Shown: positions 6,269-15,098 of the stretch, piece by piece
Numbering within the stretch: the first letter of the stretch is position 1
Layout of the letters: the number at the start of each line of letters is the position of its first letter
Virus record (IMG/VR): IMGVR_UViG_3300017708_002310
Coordinates: 1-24,012 of that record
DNA from: a virus
Strand: one strand, 5' to 3'
DNA length: 24,012 nucleotides
The notes under the pieces: model-generated
Database searches by the model: none
What the model saw: only the letters and a program-made list of their open reading frames with translations
What the model was told of the DNA's origin: nothing
Program-made: the position numbers and the translations under genes

Positions 6269-7557
6269 TGTCTCTGTCCGATCCTTCAATTTATGAAGAA
6301 ATAATTATTGAATCTAATGATGGGTCAACTAGTGTTGATCTAAGACTTGGTGTTCAATCAATTGATTATTATGAAGATATTTTCTCACCAACAATAACCT
6401 TAAAGATTGTAATTACCAATACTGGTAATACTGTCAATGGAAAAGGTATATACCAGGGATTACCTTTGAGAGGTGGTGAGCGAGTATCCATAAAGATTAA
6501 AGATAAACTAGATTTCTCAGATAGAAATCAATACTTTTATGTCTCTAGTATTACAAATGTGATTAGCAATAATCAATCAGAATCATTTGTACTTAATCTT
6601 TGTTCAAGGGAAGCAATCACTAATGAAACCGCCAGAGTTCCTGTAAAGTTTCCAACATCTTCTCCAATCTCTGTTTCTGCTGAGAAGATTATCAAGGATT
6701 ACTTAAGAACTCCAAAGACTGTAGAAGTAGATAAAACAATGAACAAGTATGGGTTCATTGGTAATATGAGAAAACCCTTCACTGTATTGACATGGTTAGC
6801 ATCAAAAGGTGTTCCAGAAGTTGAAGGAAACGGAACTGCTGGTTATTGTTTTTATGAAACTCAAAGTGGATATAAGTTTAAGTCTTTAGATAAACTTATC
6901 TCCCAAGAAAAGAAAGTAACATATAATGCTACTGATGTTGTAAATCCTAATAAAGAAGCACAAGATTTCCAGATTATTAATTATGTGACGAATAGAAACC
7001 AAAATATGCTTGAGAAACTTCGTCTTGGTGCATATTCCAGTTTTAGATCATACTTTAATCCACTAAACTTTACGTTTACTGGTCCGGATAAGGGTAAATT
7101 TAGAGTAAGTGATTATGTTGATAAGTCAAGAAATCTTGGTGGTAAGATAGAACTTCCAAAGTTTATTGATGATCCTGATAAATCTCTTGGTGATGTACCT
7201 ACCAGAATGATGACTGGTATTGTTGATTTAGGAACTGTTGAAGTTGGAGTATCAACTGAAAAAAATGCTGATGCTCTTGAATTCCAATCTCAATCATTGA
7301 TGAGGTACAATACACTATTCACACAAACTTTAACTGTTACCGTTGCTTGTAATACTGATTTAGAAGCAGGTAATATTATTGAGTGTTTATTCCCTGCTAC
7401 AACAACTCAAAAAGAGAAGGAGTATGATCAAGAGCAAAGTGGTCTATATATGATTAAAGAGTTATGTCATCATTTTGACTCTAAAGGATCATACACCTCT
7501 GCAAAATTAGTTAGAGATACTTTCGGTCAATTTAGTACAAATAATAAGGAAAAGTAA
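6268..7557 (+). CDS. gp27: Baseplate hub protein, gp27-like
   Basis: The 429-residue product begins SDPSIYEEIIIESNDGSTSV and has the beta-rich hub pattern: YYEDIFSPTITLKIVITNTG, LPLRGGERVSIKIKD, FYVSSITNVISNNQSESFVL, then ISVSAEKIIKDYL and FTVLTWLASKGVPE. Near the end are LEAGNIIECLFPAT and GLYMIKELCHHF. This order of strands matches the T4 gp27 / late-control-D type ring protein (391 residues in T4), which forms the trimeric hub that joins the tube to the gp5 spike. Position directly before the OB-fold gp5-like gene repeats the partnership known from T4. I rate the assignment as probable from pattern and context; strict T4 likeness is weak by eye. It overlaps both neighbours by one base (TAATG), so the run is translationally coupled. 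Confidence 0.75.
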   Translation: MSLSDPSIYEEIIIESNDGSTSVDLRLGVQSIDYYEDIFSPTITLKIVITNTGNTVNGKGIYQGLPLRGGERVSIKIKDKLDFSDRNQYFYVSSITNVISNNQSESFVLNLCSREAITNETARVPVKFPTSSPISVSAEKIIKDYLRTPKTVEVDKTMNKYGFIGNMRKPFTVLTWLASKGVPEVEGNGTAGYCFYETQSGYKFKSLDKLISQEKKVTYNATDVVNPNKEAQDFQIINYVTNRNQNMLEKLRLGAYSSFRSYFNPLNFTFTGPDKGKFRVSDYVDKSRNLGGKIELPKFIDDPDKSLGDVPTRMMTGIVDLGTVEVGVSTEKNADALEFQSQSLMRYNTLFTQTLTVTVACNTDLEAGNIIECLFPATTTQKEKEYDQEQSGLYMIKELCHHFDSKGSYTSAKLVRDTFGQFSTNNKEK

Positions 7558-10028
7558 TGTTAGAGGAGTCATTTCTAAAAACTAATTTTATGGGGCGGGA
7601 TGGATTCCGCTGGTGGGTGGGACAAATTCCTCCTGAAGGTAAAGATTACGATCTTCAGCAGAACGGCGGTGGATGGGGTAATCGCATTAAAGTTCGTATT
7701 CTTGGTTATCATCCATATAGTCTTGTAGAACTTCCTAATAAAGATTTGCCCTGGGCAACTATATTAATGGGAACTACTGATGGTTCTGGTGCTCAAAATA
7801 GAGCAACATCGGTTTCTATTGCTCCTGGTGATACTGTATTTGGATTCTTCCTTGACGGTGATAATGGACAAGTTCCTGTTATTATGGGTGTCTTTGGAAG
7901 AACTTCTCAGGTTCCAACTTCTGATTATGTTTCACCTTTTGTTCCTTTTACAGGTAATACTGAGAAAGTAAAAAACGATGGCGGTATCGTTGCAAATAGT
8001 CAGTCAAATGAACAGAGCTCTTTATCTCAGGTTTCTCCTGTTGCAACTGATAAGAAAACTGCTGATAAAGTAGGAGAAGCAACGGGTCAGAATGAAAATA
8101 CCGAGACTGCACTAAGGTCTGCTTCTCCTGCTATTGGTCAAAAAGTACAAGCAGCATCAAAAGAAGAAGATAGTACTATTCGTAGAATAAAAACAGAAGT
8201 TGGTAATTTTGTTAGTAAAGTTCAATCTATTACTGCTAATGTAAAGGATGCTGTCGGTAATGCTAGACAGTTTGTTATGCGTGAGATTGAAAGTGTGACT
8301 GCCAGTATCCAGAAGGGTGCTATGAAACTTGTTGGTGATATGACTAAGAATCTCACCAAAACAATTACTCCAGTATTGAATGAAGGATTACAATTATTGT
8401 ATGATGAGGTATATAATACGGTTCTTGCTGCAACAGGAAGTCCTCCAGCAGCAGATATTTCTGGAACTATAGCACAAGCAGTGTTAATTTCACCAGTAAA
8501 AGAATTATCTGATGCTATTCCTTGTATAGCTAACAACGTTATCAATGGTATTGCAGATACTATTAGAGGTGTTTTAACAAATGTAGCAGATAATGTATTC
8601 AATTTTGTTGAGTGTATTGGTGATCAAGTTGTTGGTGCTTTAATGAATCATATTATTGGTGGAGTTTCCAGTTTCTTAGGACCATTTATGGGTGCTCTTG
8701 AGAAAATAACGCAAGGTTTCTCTGTAGCAGGATTCCTTGGTAGCACTGCTAATGCAATTTTAGGACTTGCAAGTAAACTTGGATGTAATGAAGTTGCTCC
8801 TGAGTTTGATATGGGTTCTGATGAATGGGTAATTGGAAAGGGTAGTAGTGATAAGACTGGTGTTCCTGTAGAACAAATCCTAGCAGTTGCTAACGAAGCA
8901 AAAGCACTTGCAGAAGCACCTCTTCAAGCAATTCAAGATATTGCTGGAGATGTTGGTTCTCTTGGTCTATTTGACTTTGCTAATCCAAGTGTCTCTGCTC
9001 CTGGATTTGAGAGTGTTCTTGGAAATTGTTATGCTGGTCCTCCAGAACTTGGTGGATGTGGTGGAACGAAAATTAAGTTGTTTGGTGGAGGAAAAGGTTC
9101 TGGCGGAGTTGCTAATGCTATCCTTCAGATTGCTGAAGGTGGTAGAGGTTTGACTGGAAGTATGATTGGTATTGATCTTGTAAATGGTGGTGGTGGATAT
9201 ACATTCCCACCATTTGTTGAGATTGTTGATGAATGTGGAAAAGGATTTGGTGCTACTGCCAGATCTAAAATTGATTATGACTCAGATTCTCCAACATATG
9301 GGCAGATTACAGACATTTACATTGTTACTGATGGTCAAGACTATACACCTTCAGAGAATGTAGAAGATTATATTCCTGATGATGAGAGAGGTCCAATTAT
9401 TATTGATGGTGGTTCTGGATACGATTCTGATGATACTGTAACTGATAATTATGGTAATGAATATACTATTAATGTAGATCCAATTGGAAGTATCATCAAA
9501 GTAAATAGAATATCGGTAAATGGTGAACTAAAATTCCCATCAATTATTGACGCCATTGAATTTTCTATCAATTCTACAATAGGATCTGGTGCTATATTAA
9601 GACCTAGACTTAGAGTAAGACCTGAAGAGTTTCAGGGTGAAGTCAAGCAAGTTATTGATTGTATCTCTAAAGATGATGATATTGTCGGATATGTTAATGG
9701 CGAACCTTATTATGGACCATTTCATTTACATCCTTCAACTGGAAGAAAGATGGTTGGTTCTAAACATATATCAATTCCTCATCAGTATATCTATGATACT
9801 CAGGCAGAAAGTTTTGGATCTACAACCACATCAGTAAGCACTACTACTACTACCCAGATAAACACACAAACGTCAACACCACAACAACAAACAATACAAC
9901 CTACTATATCTAGTACTAGTGGGTCAAACCCAACTTCTACTCCTAATCCTACTTCTAGTTCTACATCACCCCCCTCATCTCCACCATCTTCAAGTTCTGG
10001 AAGCGGCGGATATAGTGGAGGTTACTAA
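7557..10028 (+). CDS. gp5: Baseplate hub/spike protein, gp5-like OB fold without lysozyme domain
   Basis: Residues about 12-120 are the gp5 N-terminal OB fold: GFRWWVGQIPPEGKDYD, NRIKVRILGYHPYS, LPWATILMGTTDGSG, FGFFLDGDNGQVPVIMGVFG. In T4 gp5 this sits on the gp27 ring and is followed by a lysozyme domain and a beta-helical needle. Here neither is present. Residues about 200-470 are helical and Ala-rich, 505-690 hold Gly-rich beta modules (GGGGYTFPPFVEI, GSGYDSDD), 715-750 a His-rich motif (NGEPYYGPFHLHP, then KMVGSKHISIPH), and the last 75 residues are Ser/Thr/Pro/Gln-rich and probably disordered. At 823 residues it is longer than T4 gp5 (575). AAGGA six bases before the ATG is a good ribosome binding site. 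Wall-cutting activity has apparently moved to the 4403 gene and the needle to the 10050 gene. Confidence 0.85.
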   Translation: MLEESFLKTNFMGRDGFRWWVGQIPPEGKDYDLQQNGGGWGNRIKVRILGYHPYSLVELPNKDLPWATILMGTTDGSGAQNRATSVSIAPGDTVFGFFLDGDNGQVPVIMGVFGRTSQVPTSDYVSPFVPFTGNTEKVKNDGGIVANSQSNEQSSLSQVSPVATDKKTADKVGEATGQNENTETALRSASPAIGQKVQAASKEEDSTIRRIKTEVGNFVSKVQSITANVKDAVGNARQFVMREIESVTASIQKGAMKLVGDMTKNLTKTITPVLNEGLQLLYDEVYNTVLAATGSPPAADISGTIAQAVLISPVKELSDAIPCIANNVINGIADTIRGVLTNVADNVFNFVECIGDQVVGALMNHIIGGVSSFLGPFMGALEKITQGFSVAGFLGSTANAILGLASKLGCNEVAPEFDMGSDEWVIGKGSSDKTGVPVEQILAVANEAKALAEAPLQAIQDIAGDVGSLGLFDFANPSVSAPGFESVLGNCYAGPPELGGCGGTKIKLFGGGKGSGGVANAILQIAEGGRGLTGSMIGIDLVNGGGGYTFPPFVEIVDECGKGFGATARSKIDYDSDSPTYGQITDIYIVTDGQDYTPSENVEDYIPDDERGPIIIDGGSGYDSDDTVTDNYGNEYTINVDPIGSIIKVNRISVNGELKFPSIIDAIEFSINSTIGSGAILRPRLRVRPEEFQGEVKQVIDCISKDDDIVGYVNGEPYYGPFHLHPSTGRKMVGSKHISIPHQYIYDTQAESFGSTTTSVSTTTTTQINTQTSTPQQQTIQPTISSTSGSNPTSTPNPTSSSTSPPSSPPSSSSGSGGYSGGY

Positions 10029-10031
10029 ATA
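10024..10031 (+). promoter_or_regulatory. Candidate late promoter before the needle-like gene
   Basis: ACTAAATA overlaps the TAA stop of the OB-fold hub gene and lies 18 bases before the next ATG. It shares the CTAAATA core with the other gap octamers. The start point would fall close to the ribosome binding site, leaving a very short leader, so promoter use is less certain here. Confidence 0.4.
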
Positions 10032-10035
10032 TTGT

Positions 10036-10041
10036 AGGAGG
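10036..10041 (+). promoter_or_regulatory. Consensus ribosome binding site AGGAGG
   Basis: AGGAGG, 8 bases before ATG 10050, is the best Shine-Dalgarno match in the window. Most neighbouring late genes have weak sites and rely on overlap coupling, so this protein may be made in excess. Confidence 0.75.
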
Positions 10042-10049
10042 ATTAATAC

Positions 10050-10718
10050 ATGTCAAATAACTGGGCTAGACGAAAGGTAATATCATACACACCCGAATAT
10101 AGGGTTGATGTAAATAATCCTACGAATGGATTTCTTGGTGCTGGTGTATATGAGCATTATGCTCACACTGACAGTGGAGATATTTCACTTTCTGGTATGA
10201 ATCAAGCGGGTGTTTATCATATCTACAATGATCAAACCATTGAAATCGTTGGTGGTGGTGGTAAGAATAATGATCGTGGTGGTGTTGATGTAGTCATCAG
10301 TGGAATGAAAGGAAGCGTTATTATTAGTGCAATGCAAAATGGTGACGTTAGAATTAATGGAAATAATATAATTTTAGAAGCAAAACAAGATATTGTAATG
10401 AAAGCAGGTGGTAATCTTACTGCTGATATTGGTAGAAAGATTGATTTGGTAGCAAAAGAAGCATATTGCGATGCTCCACACTCTTATGGTCCTAATGCTA
10501 TCGCAACAGAAACTCCTCTTACTTTCCTTACTGAGGTATATTCAGGATTAGCAGCTTATGATATTGCTAAAAAGGCATCCGATTTTGCTGGTGGATTTGG
10601 TATATCTGGTGTTCCTGGAATTCCAGGTGTTCCTGCAGTTCCAGGTGTTGCTGCTGTCCAAGGAAAAGCAGTTGAAGAATTGAATAAAACATTAGAAAAC
10701 ATACTCAAAAATCTCTAA
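10050..10718 (+). CDS. Beta-helical needle-like baseplate protein with collagen-like segment
   Basis: The 222-residue product has regular short beta repeats over residues about 30-145 (GDISLSGMNQAGVYHIYNDQ, GVDVVISGMKGSVIISAMQN, GDVRINGNNIILEAKQDIVM, KAGGNLTADIGRKIDLVAKE). This is the pattern of the gp5 C-terminal / VgrG-type triple-stranded beta-helix that pierces the outer membrane. Residues 188-205 are GVPGIPGVPAVPGVAAVQ, a collagen-like Gly-x-Pro run, and the end is a short helix. A role as a separate membrane-piercing needle or spike subunit working with the needle-less OB-fold protein upstream is my inference from pattern and position. It has its own strong ribosome binding site and possibly its own late promoter. 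A structural tail protein of other location is the alternative. Confidence 0.75.
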   Translation: MSNNWARRKVISYTPEYRVDVNNPTNGFLGAGVYEHYAHTDSGDISLSGMNQAGVYHIYNDQTIEIVGGGGKNNDRGGVDVVISGMKGSVIISAMQNGDVRINGNNIILEAKQDIVMKAGGNLTADIGRKIDLVAKEAYCDAPHSYGPNAIATETPLTFLTEVYSGLAAYDIAKKASDFAGGFGISGVPGIPGVPAVPGVAAVQGKAVEELNKTLENILKNL

Positions 10719-10720
10719 AA

Positions 10721-13700
10721 ATGGATTTTAATTTTGGAAAAACCAATTTTGAGCATACTTTTGCTGCTAAAGTATATTTTTATGATGAGATTCAGGCAAA
10801 GGGTGGTGCAATATTTGAAGAAGATGTAATTATTGAAAAAGATCTAATTGTTAAAGGTCTTTTTGACGTTAAGAATCTTTTAGTAAAAAATAGACTTGAT
10901 GTTGGTGTAGGTGGAACTGTACTTACAGCAGATGCTACTACAGAAACAGTTGGTATAGGAACAACAGCACCAGTAGAGAAATTTCAAATATTATCTGGAG
11001 ATAATAGTTTTGTAGTTACTGGTCTAGGTACTGTTGGTATAGGAACCACAAATCCTGTAAATTTAACTGATGATGAACAATTAAAACTTGATGTTGCTGG
11101 ACTTACTATCACCGAAGATCTTTTAGTAAAAAGAAGTTTTGATGTTGGTATAGGTGGAACATTATTCACAGCAGATACTAGAACAGATAAGGTTGGTATA
11201 GGAACAACAGCACCAGTAGAGAAAGTTCAGATTCTTTCTGGAGATAATAGTATTGTAGTTACTGATCAGGGAGTAGTTGGTATTGGAACAACAACTCCAG
11301 CAGATTTTGCTAATGATGGTTCAATAAAGTTAGATATTAATGGAAGTGTTTCTATTCAGGAAGAAATTTATGACTCTAGAAATTTAAGAGGTTTTTCTGG
11401 TGATTTCTTAAGTAAGGATGAAAATGGTATAACTTGGGTAAGCCTTGAACCTGCTTTCCAAGAAGGTATTTTCCTACAAGATGAGGGTGTTTATGTACCA
11501 ATTCCAGGTCAAGGTGGTGTTGTTGGTGCTGGACAATCATTCTCAATTTTAAATTTTGTACAAAAAAATAGTCTTGGAAAAGGAACTGATACTCTTGTTC
11601 CGACTGCTAGAGATCCACAGACAGTTACTGGACTTGCAACCATATTCACTAATGATCTCTGGGGATTTAATGGTTCTGGTGATGATGCACCAATTTATAG
11701 AGATACTAGAGTTGGAGTCAAACAAAGTAATCCACAGTTTGATTTAGATGTAAACGGAACTTTAAATGTTGATGGATTAGCAACATTTAATGACCCATTT
11801 GATGCTACAAGTTCAGCGAATGGATCTGTTCATGTAGATGGTGGTGTTGGAATTGTTAAAAAACTCTTTGTCGGTAATGATACTAAAGTAGAATCTAGTA
11901 CTGGTGCAACTGCATCTAATGCTGTAGCAGCATTGCAAGTTGTTGGTGGCGCTGCAATTGGTGAAAAACTCTTTGTCGGTAATGATACTAAGGTAGAATC
12001 TAGTACTGGTGCAACTGCATCAAATACTACAGCAGCATTACAAGTCGTTGGCGGTGCCGCAATTGGTGAGAAACTTTTTGTTGGTAATGATACTAAGGTA
12101 GAATCTACCACTGGTGCAACTGCATCAAATGCTGCTGCAGCATTACAAGTCGTTGGTGGTGTTGCAATTGGTGAAAAACTCTTTGTTGGCAGTGATACTA
12201 AAGTAGAATCTACCACTGGTGCAACTGCATCAAATACTACAGCAGCATTACAAGTCGTTGGTGGCGCTGCTATTGGTGAGAAACTTTTTGTTGGCAGTGA
12301 TACTAAAGTAGAATCTACTACTGATGCAACTGCATCCAATGCTGCGGCAGCACTACAAGTAGTTGGTGGTGTTGCTATCGGAAAGAAACTTTTTGTTGGT
12401 CAAGAGACTAAGTTAGAAAATACATTAGAACTTGAGAATTCAATAATTGATATAAATCAACAAACTGGAGTTGATGGGAAAGATTATCGTTTATCATCTG
12501 TTGGTGCTGGTGTATCTTGGAGACCATCGGGTGTTGAAACAAAGAAAACTATTTGGGTTTCAAAAAGTGGTGATGATACAAATAGTGGATTATTAGAAGG
12601 TGATGCTAAAGCAACGGTTGGTGGCGCAGCAGCAATATCTCAACCTGGAGATACAATTAAGATTCGTCCTGGAAGATATGTTGAGAATAATCCAATTGGT
12701 CTTCAAAGAGATGTATCAATTACAGGTGAGGATTTAAGACTGGTTACTATTGAACCACAAAATACAAATTTAGATGTCTTTTGGGTTAGAAGAGGATGTC
12801 TCATTGAAAATTTAAACTTTGCTGGTGAAACTGTTGGTGTTACTCACACTGGTGCGGGTGCAGTTGCATTCCCAATAACTGGAGTGACTGCAAATAGTGG
12901 ATATACTGTTGCTGGACCAGCAGACGAAGGTCCAACACAAAGATGGAGGTCTCCATATATTCGCAACTGTACCAACTTCATGACAGAAAGTATTGGTATG
13001 AGAATTGATGGAAGTGATGCAATATCATTATCAGATCCTGGTGCAGACTTAAAATCAATGGTCTGCGATTCCTTTACTCAGTATAATGAAGCGGGGATTG
13101 GAGTATCTTTGACCAACAATGCATATGCTCAGTTAGTTTCTATCTTTACAATTAATAATGATATTGCAATCTACGCCGATACTGGAGCACAATGTGACCT
13201 TACAAATTCCAACTCATCATTTGGTAATTTTGGATTAGTTGCCGTTGGTCTTGGTTCAACACAATTTACAGGTAAAGTAAATGCTGGCGTTATTCCTGGA
13301 GATAATTCTGATGTAGTTGTTGGTAAGGAAGTTAATGATTTAAATAACGAAAACAGAAGACCATTTGATGGGCAAGCATTATACTTTAAAATTGATTTAG
13401 GAAATTATCCCGACGCGGAGGGTACAGGAAGAATTGATTCTCCGCTTCAAGAACTTTCAAGTATTTCAGTTATTGGTTCTCAAGGAGGATTTTCTCCTAC
13501 ATCTCCACCATCAGTTATTATTAGAGATTTTGATGGAACTCTTGATCCAAAGGGACCACAAGGTATTATTGCAGAGGCAAGTGCTACTGTTGATGAAAAT
13601 GGAATTTTAACTGAAATTGATGTTATCAATTCTGGAAGAAACTATCTATCCACACAAAATATTGTGGTAGATATAGATGGTAACATTGGACTTGCAACTG

Positions 13701-14107
13701 CAGTTATGGAACCAATTTATTTTACAATCTCTGAGGCAACAGAGAATATATCTGGAATAACCACAATGACGTTTAATGAATTTGTTCCTTATGAACTGTT
13801 TGAGAATGATCCTTTTACCTTGCAAAGAATTAGTCGTATTCTAACCAGTTCACATTCTTTTGAATACGTCGGTTCGGGTACCAGTATAAATACATCACTA
13901 CCTTTCCAAGGTTCTATTCCAATAAAAGAGAATGAGGTTGTTGTTAGTAAGGGGGCACAAATTCCATTCACTTCAACAGATCAAAAAGGAAATTTTGATA
14001 TTGGTGCGGGAATTCAAGTTGATCAAACTACATCTACAGTTAGAGGAAGAGATTTTAGTAAGGCAATACAGGCAGAGGTTACACCACTTATACTTGCGTT
14101 GAGATAA
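10721..14107 (+). CDS. Modular tail fibre protein with tandem repeats and pectate-lyase-like beta-helix
   Basis: The 1128-residue product starts MDFNFGKTNFEHTFAAKVYF. Residues 53-214 are two copies of an 81-residue unit (LLVK, VGIGTTAPVEK, QILSGDNS). Near residue 222 lies the module YDSRNLRGFSGDFLSKDENG, also present in the 2174-residue fibre. Residues 381-555 are five near-identical 35-residue repeats. Residues about 610-870 form a right-handed beta-helix of pectate-lyase type (IWVSKSGDDTNSG, ISQPGDTIKIRPGRYVENNP, CLIENLNFAG). After this come Gly-rich beta modules and the C-terminus (TVRGRDFSKAIQAEVTPLIL). It is likely a trimeric fibre or baseplate-attached spike binding host surface glycans; enzyme activity cannot be claimed. 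It starts 2 bases after the previous stop and has no clear ribosome binding site, so it probably depends on coupling. Confidence 0.85.
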   Translation: MDFNFGKTNFEHTFAAKVYFYDEIQAKGGAIFEEDVIIEKDLIVKGLFDVKNLLVKNRLDVGVGGTVLTADATTETVGIGTTAPVEKFQILSGDNSFVVTGLGTVGIGTTNPVNLTDDEQLKLDVAGLTITEDLLVKRSFDVGIGGTLFTADTRTDKVGIGTTAPVEKVQILSGDNSIVVTDQGVVGIGTTTPADFANDGSIKLDINGSVSIQEEIYDSRNLRGFSGDFLSKDENGITWVSLEPAFQEGIFLQDEGVYVPIPGQGGVVGAGQSFSILNFVQKNSLGKGTDTLVPTARDPQTVTGLATIFTNDLWGFNGSGDDAPIYRDTRVGVKQSNPQFDLDVNGTLNVDGLATFNDPFDATSSANGSVHVDGGVGIVKKLFVGNDTKVESSTGATASNAVAALQVVGGAAIGEKLFVGNDTKVESSTGATASNTTAALQVVGGAAIGEKLFVGNDTKVESTTGATASNAAAALQVVGGVAIGEKLFVGSDTKVESTTGATASNTTAALQVVGGAAIGEKLFVGSDTKVESTTDATASNAAAALQVVGGVAIGKKLFVGQETKLENTLELENSIIDINQQTGVDGKDYRLSSVGAGVSWRPSGVETKKTIWVSKSGDDTNSGLLEGDAKATVGGAAAISQPGDTIKIRPGRYVENNPIGLQRDVSITGEDLRLVTIEPQNTNLDVFWVRRGCLIENLNFAGETVGVTHTGAGAVAFPITGVTANSGYTVAGPADEGPTQRWRSPYIRNCTNFMTESIGMRIDGSDAISLSDPGADLKSMVCDSFTQYNEAGIGVSLTNNAYAQLVSIFTINNDIAIYADTGAQCDLTNSNSSFGNFGLVAVGLGSTQFTGKVNAGVIPGDNSDVVVGKEVNDLNNENRRPFDGQALYFKIDLGNYPDAEGTGRIDSPLQELSSISVIGSQGGFSPTSPPSVIIRDFDGTLDPKGPQGIIAEASATVDENGILTEIDVINSGRNYLSTQNIVVDIDGNIGLATAVMEPIYFTISEATENISGITTMTFNEFVPYELFENDPFTLQRISRILTSSHSFEYVGSGTSINTSLPFQGSIPIKENEVVVSKGAQIPFTSTDQKGNFDIGAGIQVDQTTSTVRGRDFSKAIQAEVTPLILALR
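10877..11362 (+). repeat. Two tandem 243-bp units in the fibre gene
   Basis: The segment beginning CTT-TTA-GTA-AAA at 10877 recurs at 11120, exactly 243 bases (81 codons) later. The stretch encoding VGIGTTAPVEK is nearly identical in DNA, while other parts have diverged to roughly two thirds by eye. The phase is preserved, so the duplication lengthens the fibre by one unit. Confidence 0.75.
11861..12385 (+). repeat. Five tandem 105-bp repeats (35 codons each)
   Basis: Units start with AAA-CT(C/T)-TTT at 11861, 11966, 12071, 12176 and 12281 with no length variation. Each encodes KLFVGxDTKVESxTxATASN followed by xxAALQVVGGxAIGx. A degenerate half unit precedes (VDGGVGIVK) and another follows (KLFVGQETKLEN). 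Differences are few (GND or GSD, SSTG or STTG, AVAA/TTAA/AAAA), showing recent duplication or gene conversion. Confidence 0.95.
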
Positions 14108-14108
14108 T

Positions 14109-15092
14109 ATGGCAATTGCACCACTTAATAAGTTCATCACTATTGCTGTTCCAGTTTCTCCTGGAGAGCAGACAGTTTATACTGCACCTACAGGAGTTTC
14201 TTCAATTATTTTATATGCTTCAGTATCTAATGTTGGGATAAATACATACCCAACAATGACTTTTACACATAGGAGAGAAAGTCAAGCGATCAAAACAAAG
14301 GGCAATACTAGAAATATTAGAGTTATAAAGAATGGTGAAATTCCACCTAATGATGCTTTAGTGATAGTTGATGGTAGATTAGTTCTTCAAAGAGATGCAA
14401 GAATAAAAGATTCTATTGTTATTAATGGAATTCAATCAGGAATAACAACAATTACGAATGTTGGATATAGTAGTATAACTGGAATAGCAACTGTAACTAC
14501 AATAAATTCTCATGGATTTGATGTTGATGATGAAGTAACCTTAAGTAATATTATTTTTGATTGTGGAGGTTATATTGGAGGTATAACTACAAGTGTTTTT
14601 CCAGAACCACAAAGAAGTTTTATCGTTGATAGTATTGTAGATAACGTAGGAACATCAAAAACATTTACTATTGACGCAGGAATAGTTGACATTCCTCACA
14701 CATATGTACCTGCTGAACATAGATTTATTAGTGCTGTAACAGATTCTGTCACTGTAATTTCTGGTAGTGGGGGACCATTTACTCCGACAAATGCAACCTA
14801 TGATGGTGCTACAGGAGTTTTAACATTAAAAATCGTGGGACATGGACTATCCAATGGAAATACAATAAGTATAGCAGATTATGGGATAACTTTTAGATGT
14901 AGTATGGATAATTATTTGACAAATCATCCATATCCCAGACCAACAGATCCTGCATCTGGATCTAATTTAACAATCACTTCAGTTACTATTAATACAATTA
15001 CGGTAAATGTAGGTGCCTCTCCAAGTGGAGGTAATGTGGCTCCATTACAAATGGAATTAATCATGAGTATCTTAGAAAACAGTACTACTTGA
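14109..15092 (+). CDS. Virion structural protein between the two fibre genes, function unknown
   Basis: The 327-residue beta-rich product has an N-terminal domain (about 1-110: PGEQTVYTAPTGVSSIILYA, IRVIKNGEIPPNDALVIVDG) that looks like a small virion attachment domain. It is followed by two copies of a module of the form His-Gly-(Phe/Leu)-x-x-(Gly/Asp)-x-x-(h)-x-(h)...Phe-x-Cys: SHGFDVDDEVTLSNIIFDC near residue 135 and GHGLSNGNTISIADYGITFR near 240. The second copy is followed by NHPYPRPTDPASGS. There is no enzyme motif, signal peptide or membrane segment. Its place between two fibre genes, with gaps of 1 and 6 bases, suggests a fibre-attachment, collar-like or decorating role. I do not recognise a T4 equivalent. 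Confidence 0.75.
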   Translation: MAIAPLNKFITIAVPVSPGEQTVYTAPTGVSSIILYASVSNVGINTYPTMTFTHRRESQAIKTKGNTRNIRVIKNGEIPPNDALVIVDGRLVLQRDARIKDSIVINGIQSGITTITNVGYSSITGIATVTTINSHGFDVDDEVTLSNIIFDCGGYIGGITTSVFPEPQRSFIVDSIVDNVGTSKTFTIDAGIVDIPHTYVPAEHRFISAVTDSVTVISGSGGPFTPTNATYDGATGVLTLKIVGHGLSNGNTISIADYGITFRCSMDNYLTNHPYPRPTDPASGSNLTITSVTINTITVNVGASPSGGNVAPLQMELIMSILENSTT

Positions 15093-15098
15093 TAAGAA

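Noticed and set aside
7557-10028. Lysozyme domain expected for a gp5-type protein
   Set aside because: The region after the OB fold is an Ala/Gly-rich helical stretch, with no Glu-x8-Asp-x5-Thr lysozyme pattern or similar motif.
11830-12339. Long open frame on the minus strand (169 codons) over the fibre repeats
   Set aside because: It is a by-product of the 105-bp repeats: any stop-free unit stays open when repeated in phase. It has no start context and the product is a reverse reading of the fibre repeats.
11861-12385. Regular repeats considered as a CRISPR array
   Set aside because: The units are 105 bp, contiguous with no spacers, and encode a fibre repeat in frame.
12551-13330. Pectate-lyase-like beta-helix taken as evidence of depolymerase activity
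   Set aside because: Only the fold pattern is visible. No catalytic Asp/Arg set can be assigned, so an enzyme call is not supported.
13885-13892. Exact T4 late promoter octamer TATAAATA, 217 bases before the 14109 gene
   Set aside because: In DNA this AT-rich one or two exact copies are expected by chance in 24 kb, and the gap motifs here use CTAAATA instead. It is kept only as a remote possibility.
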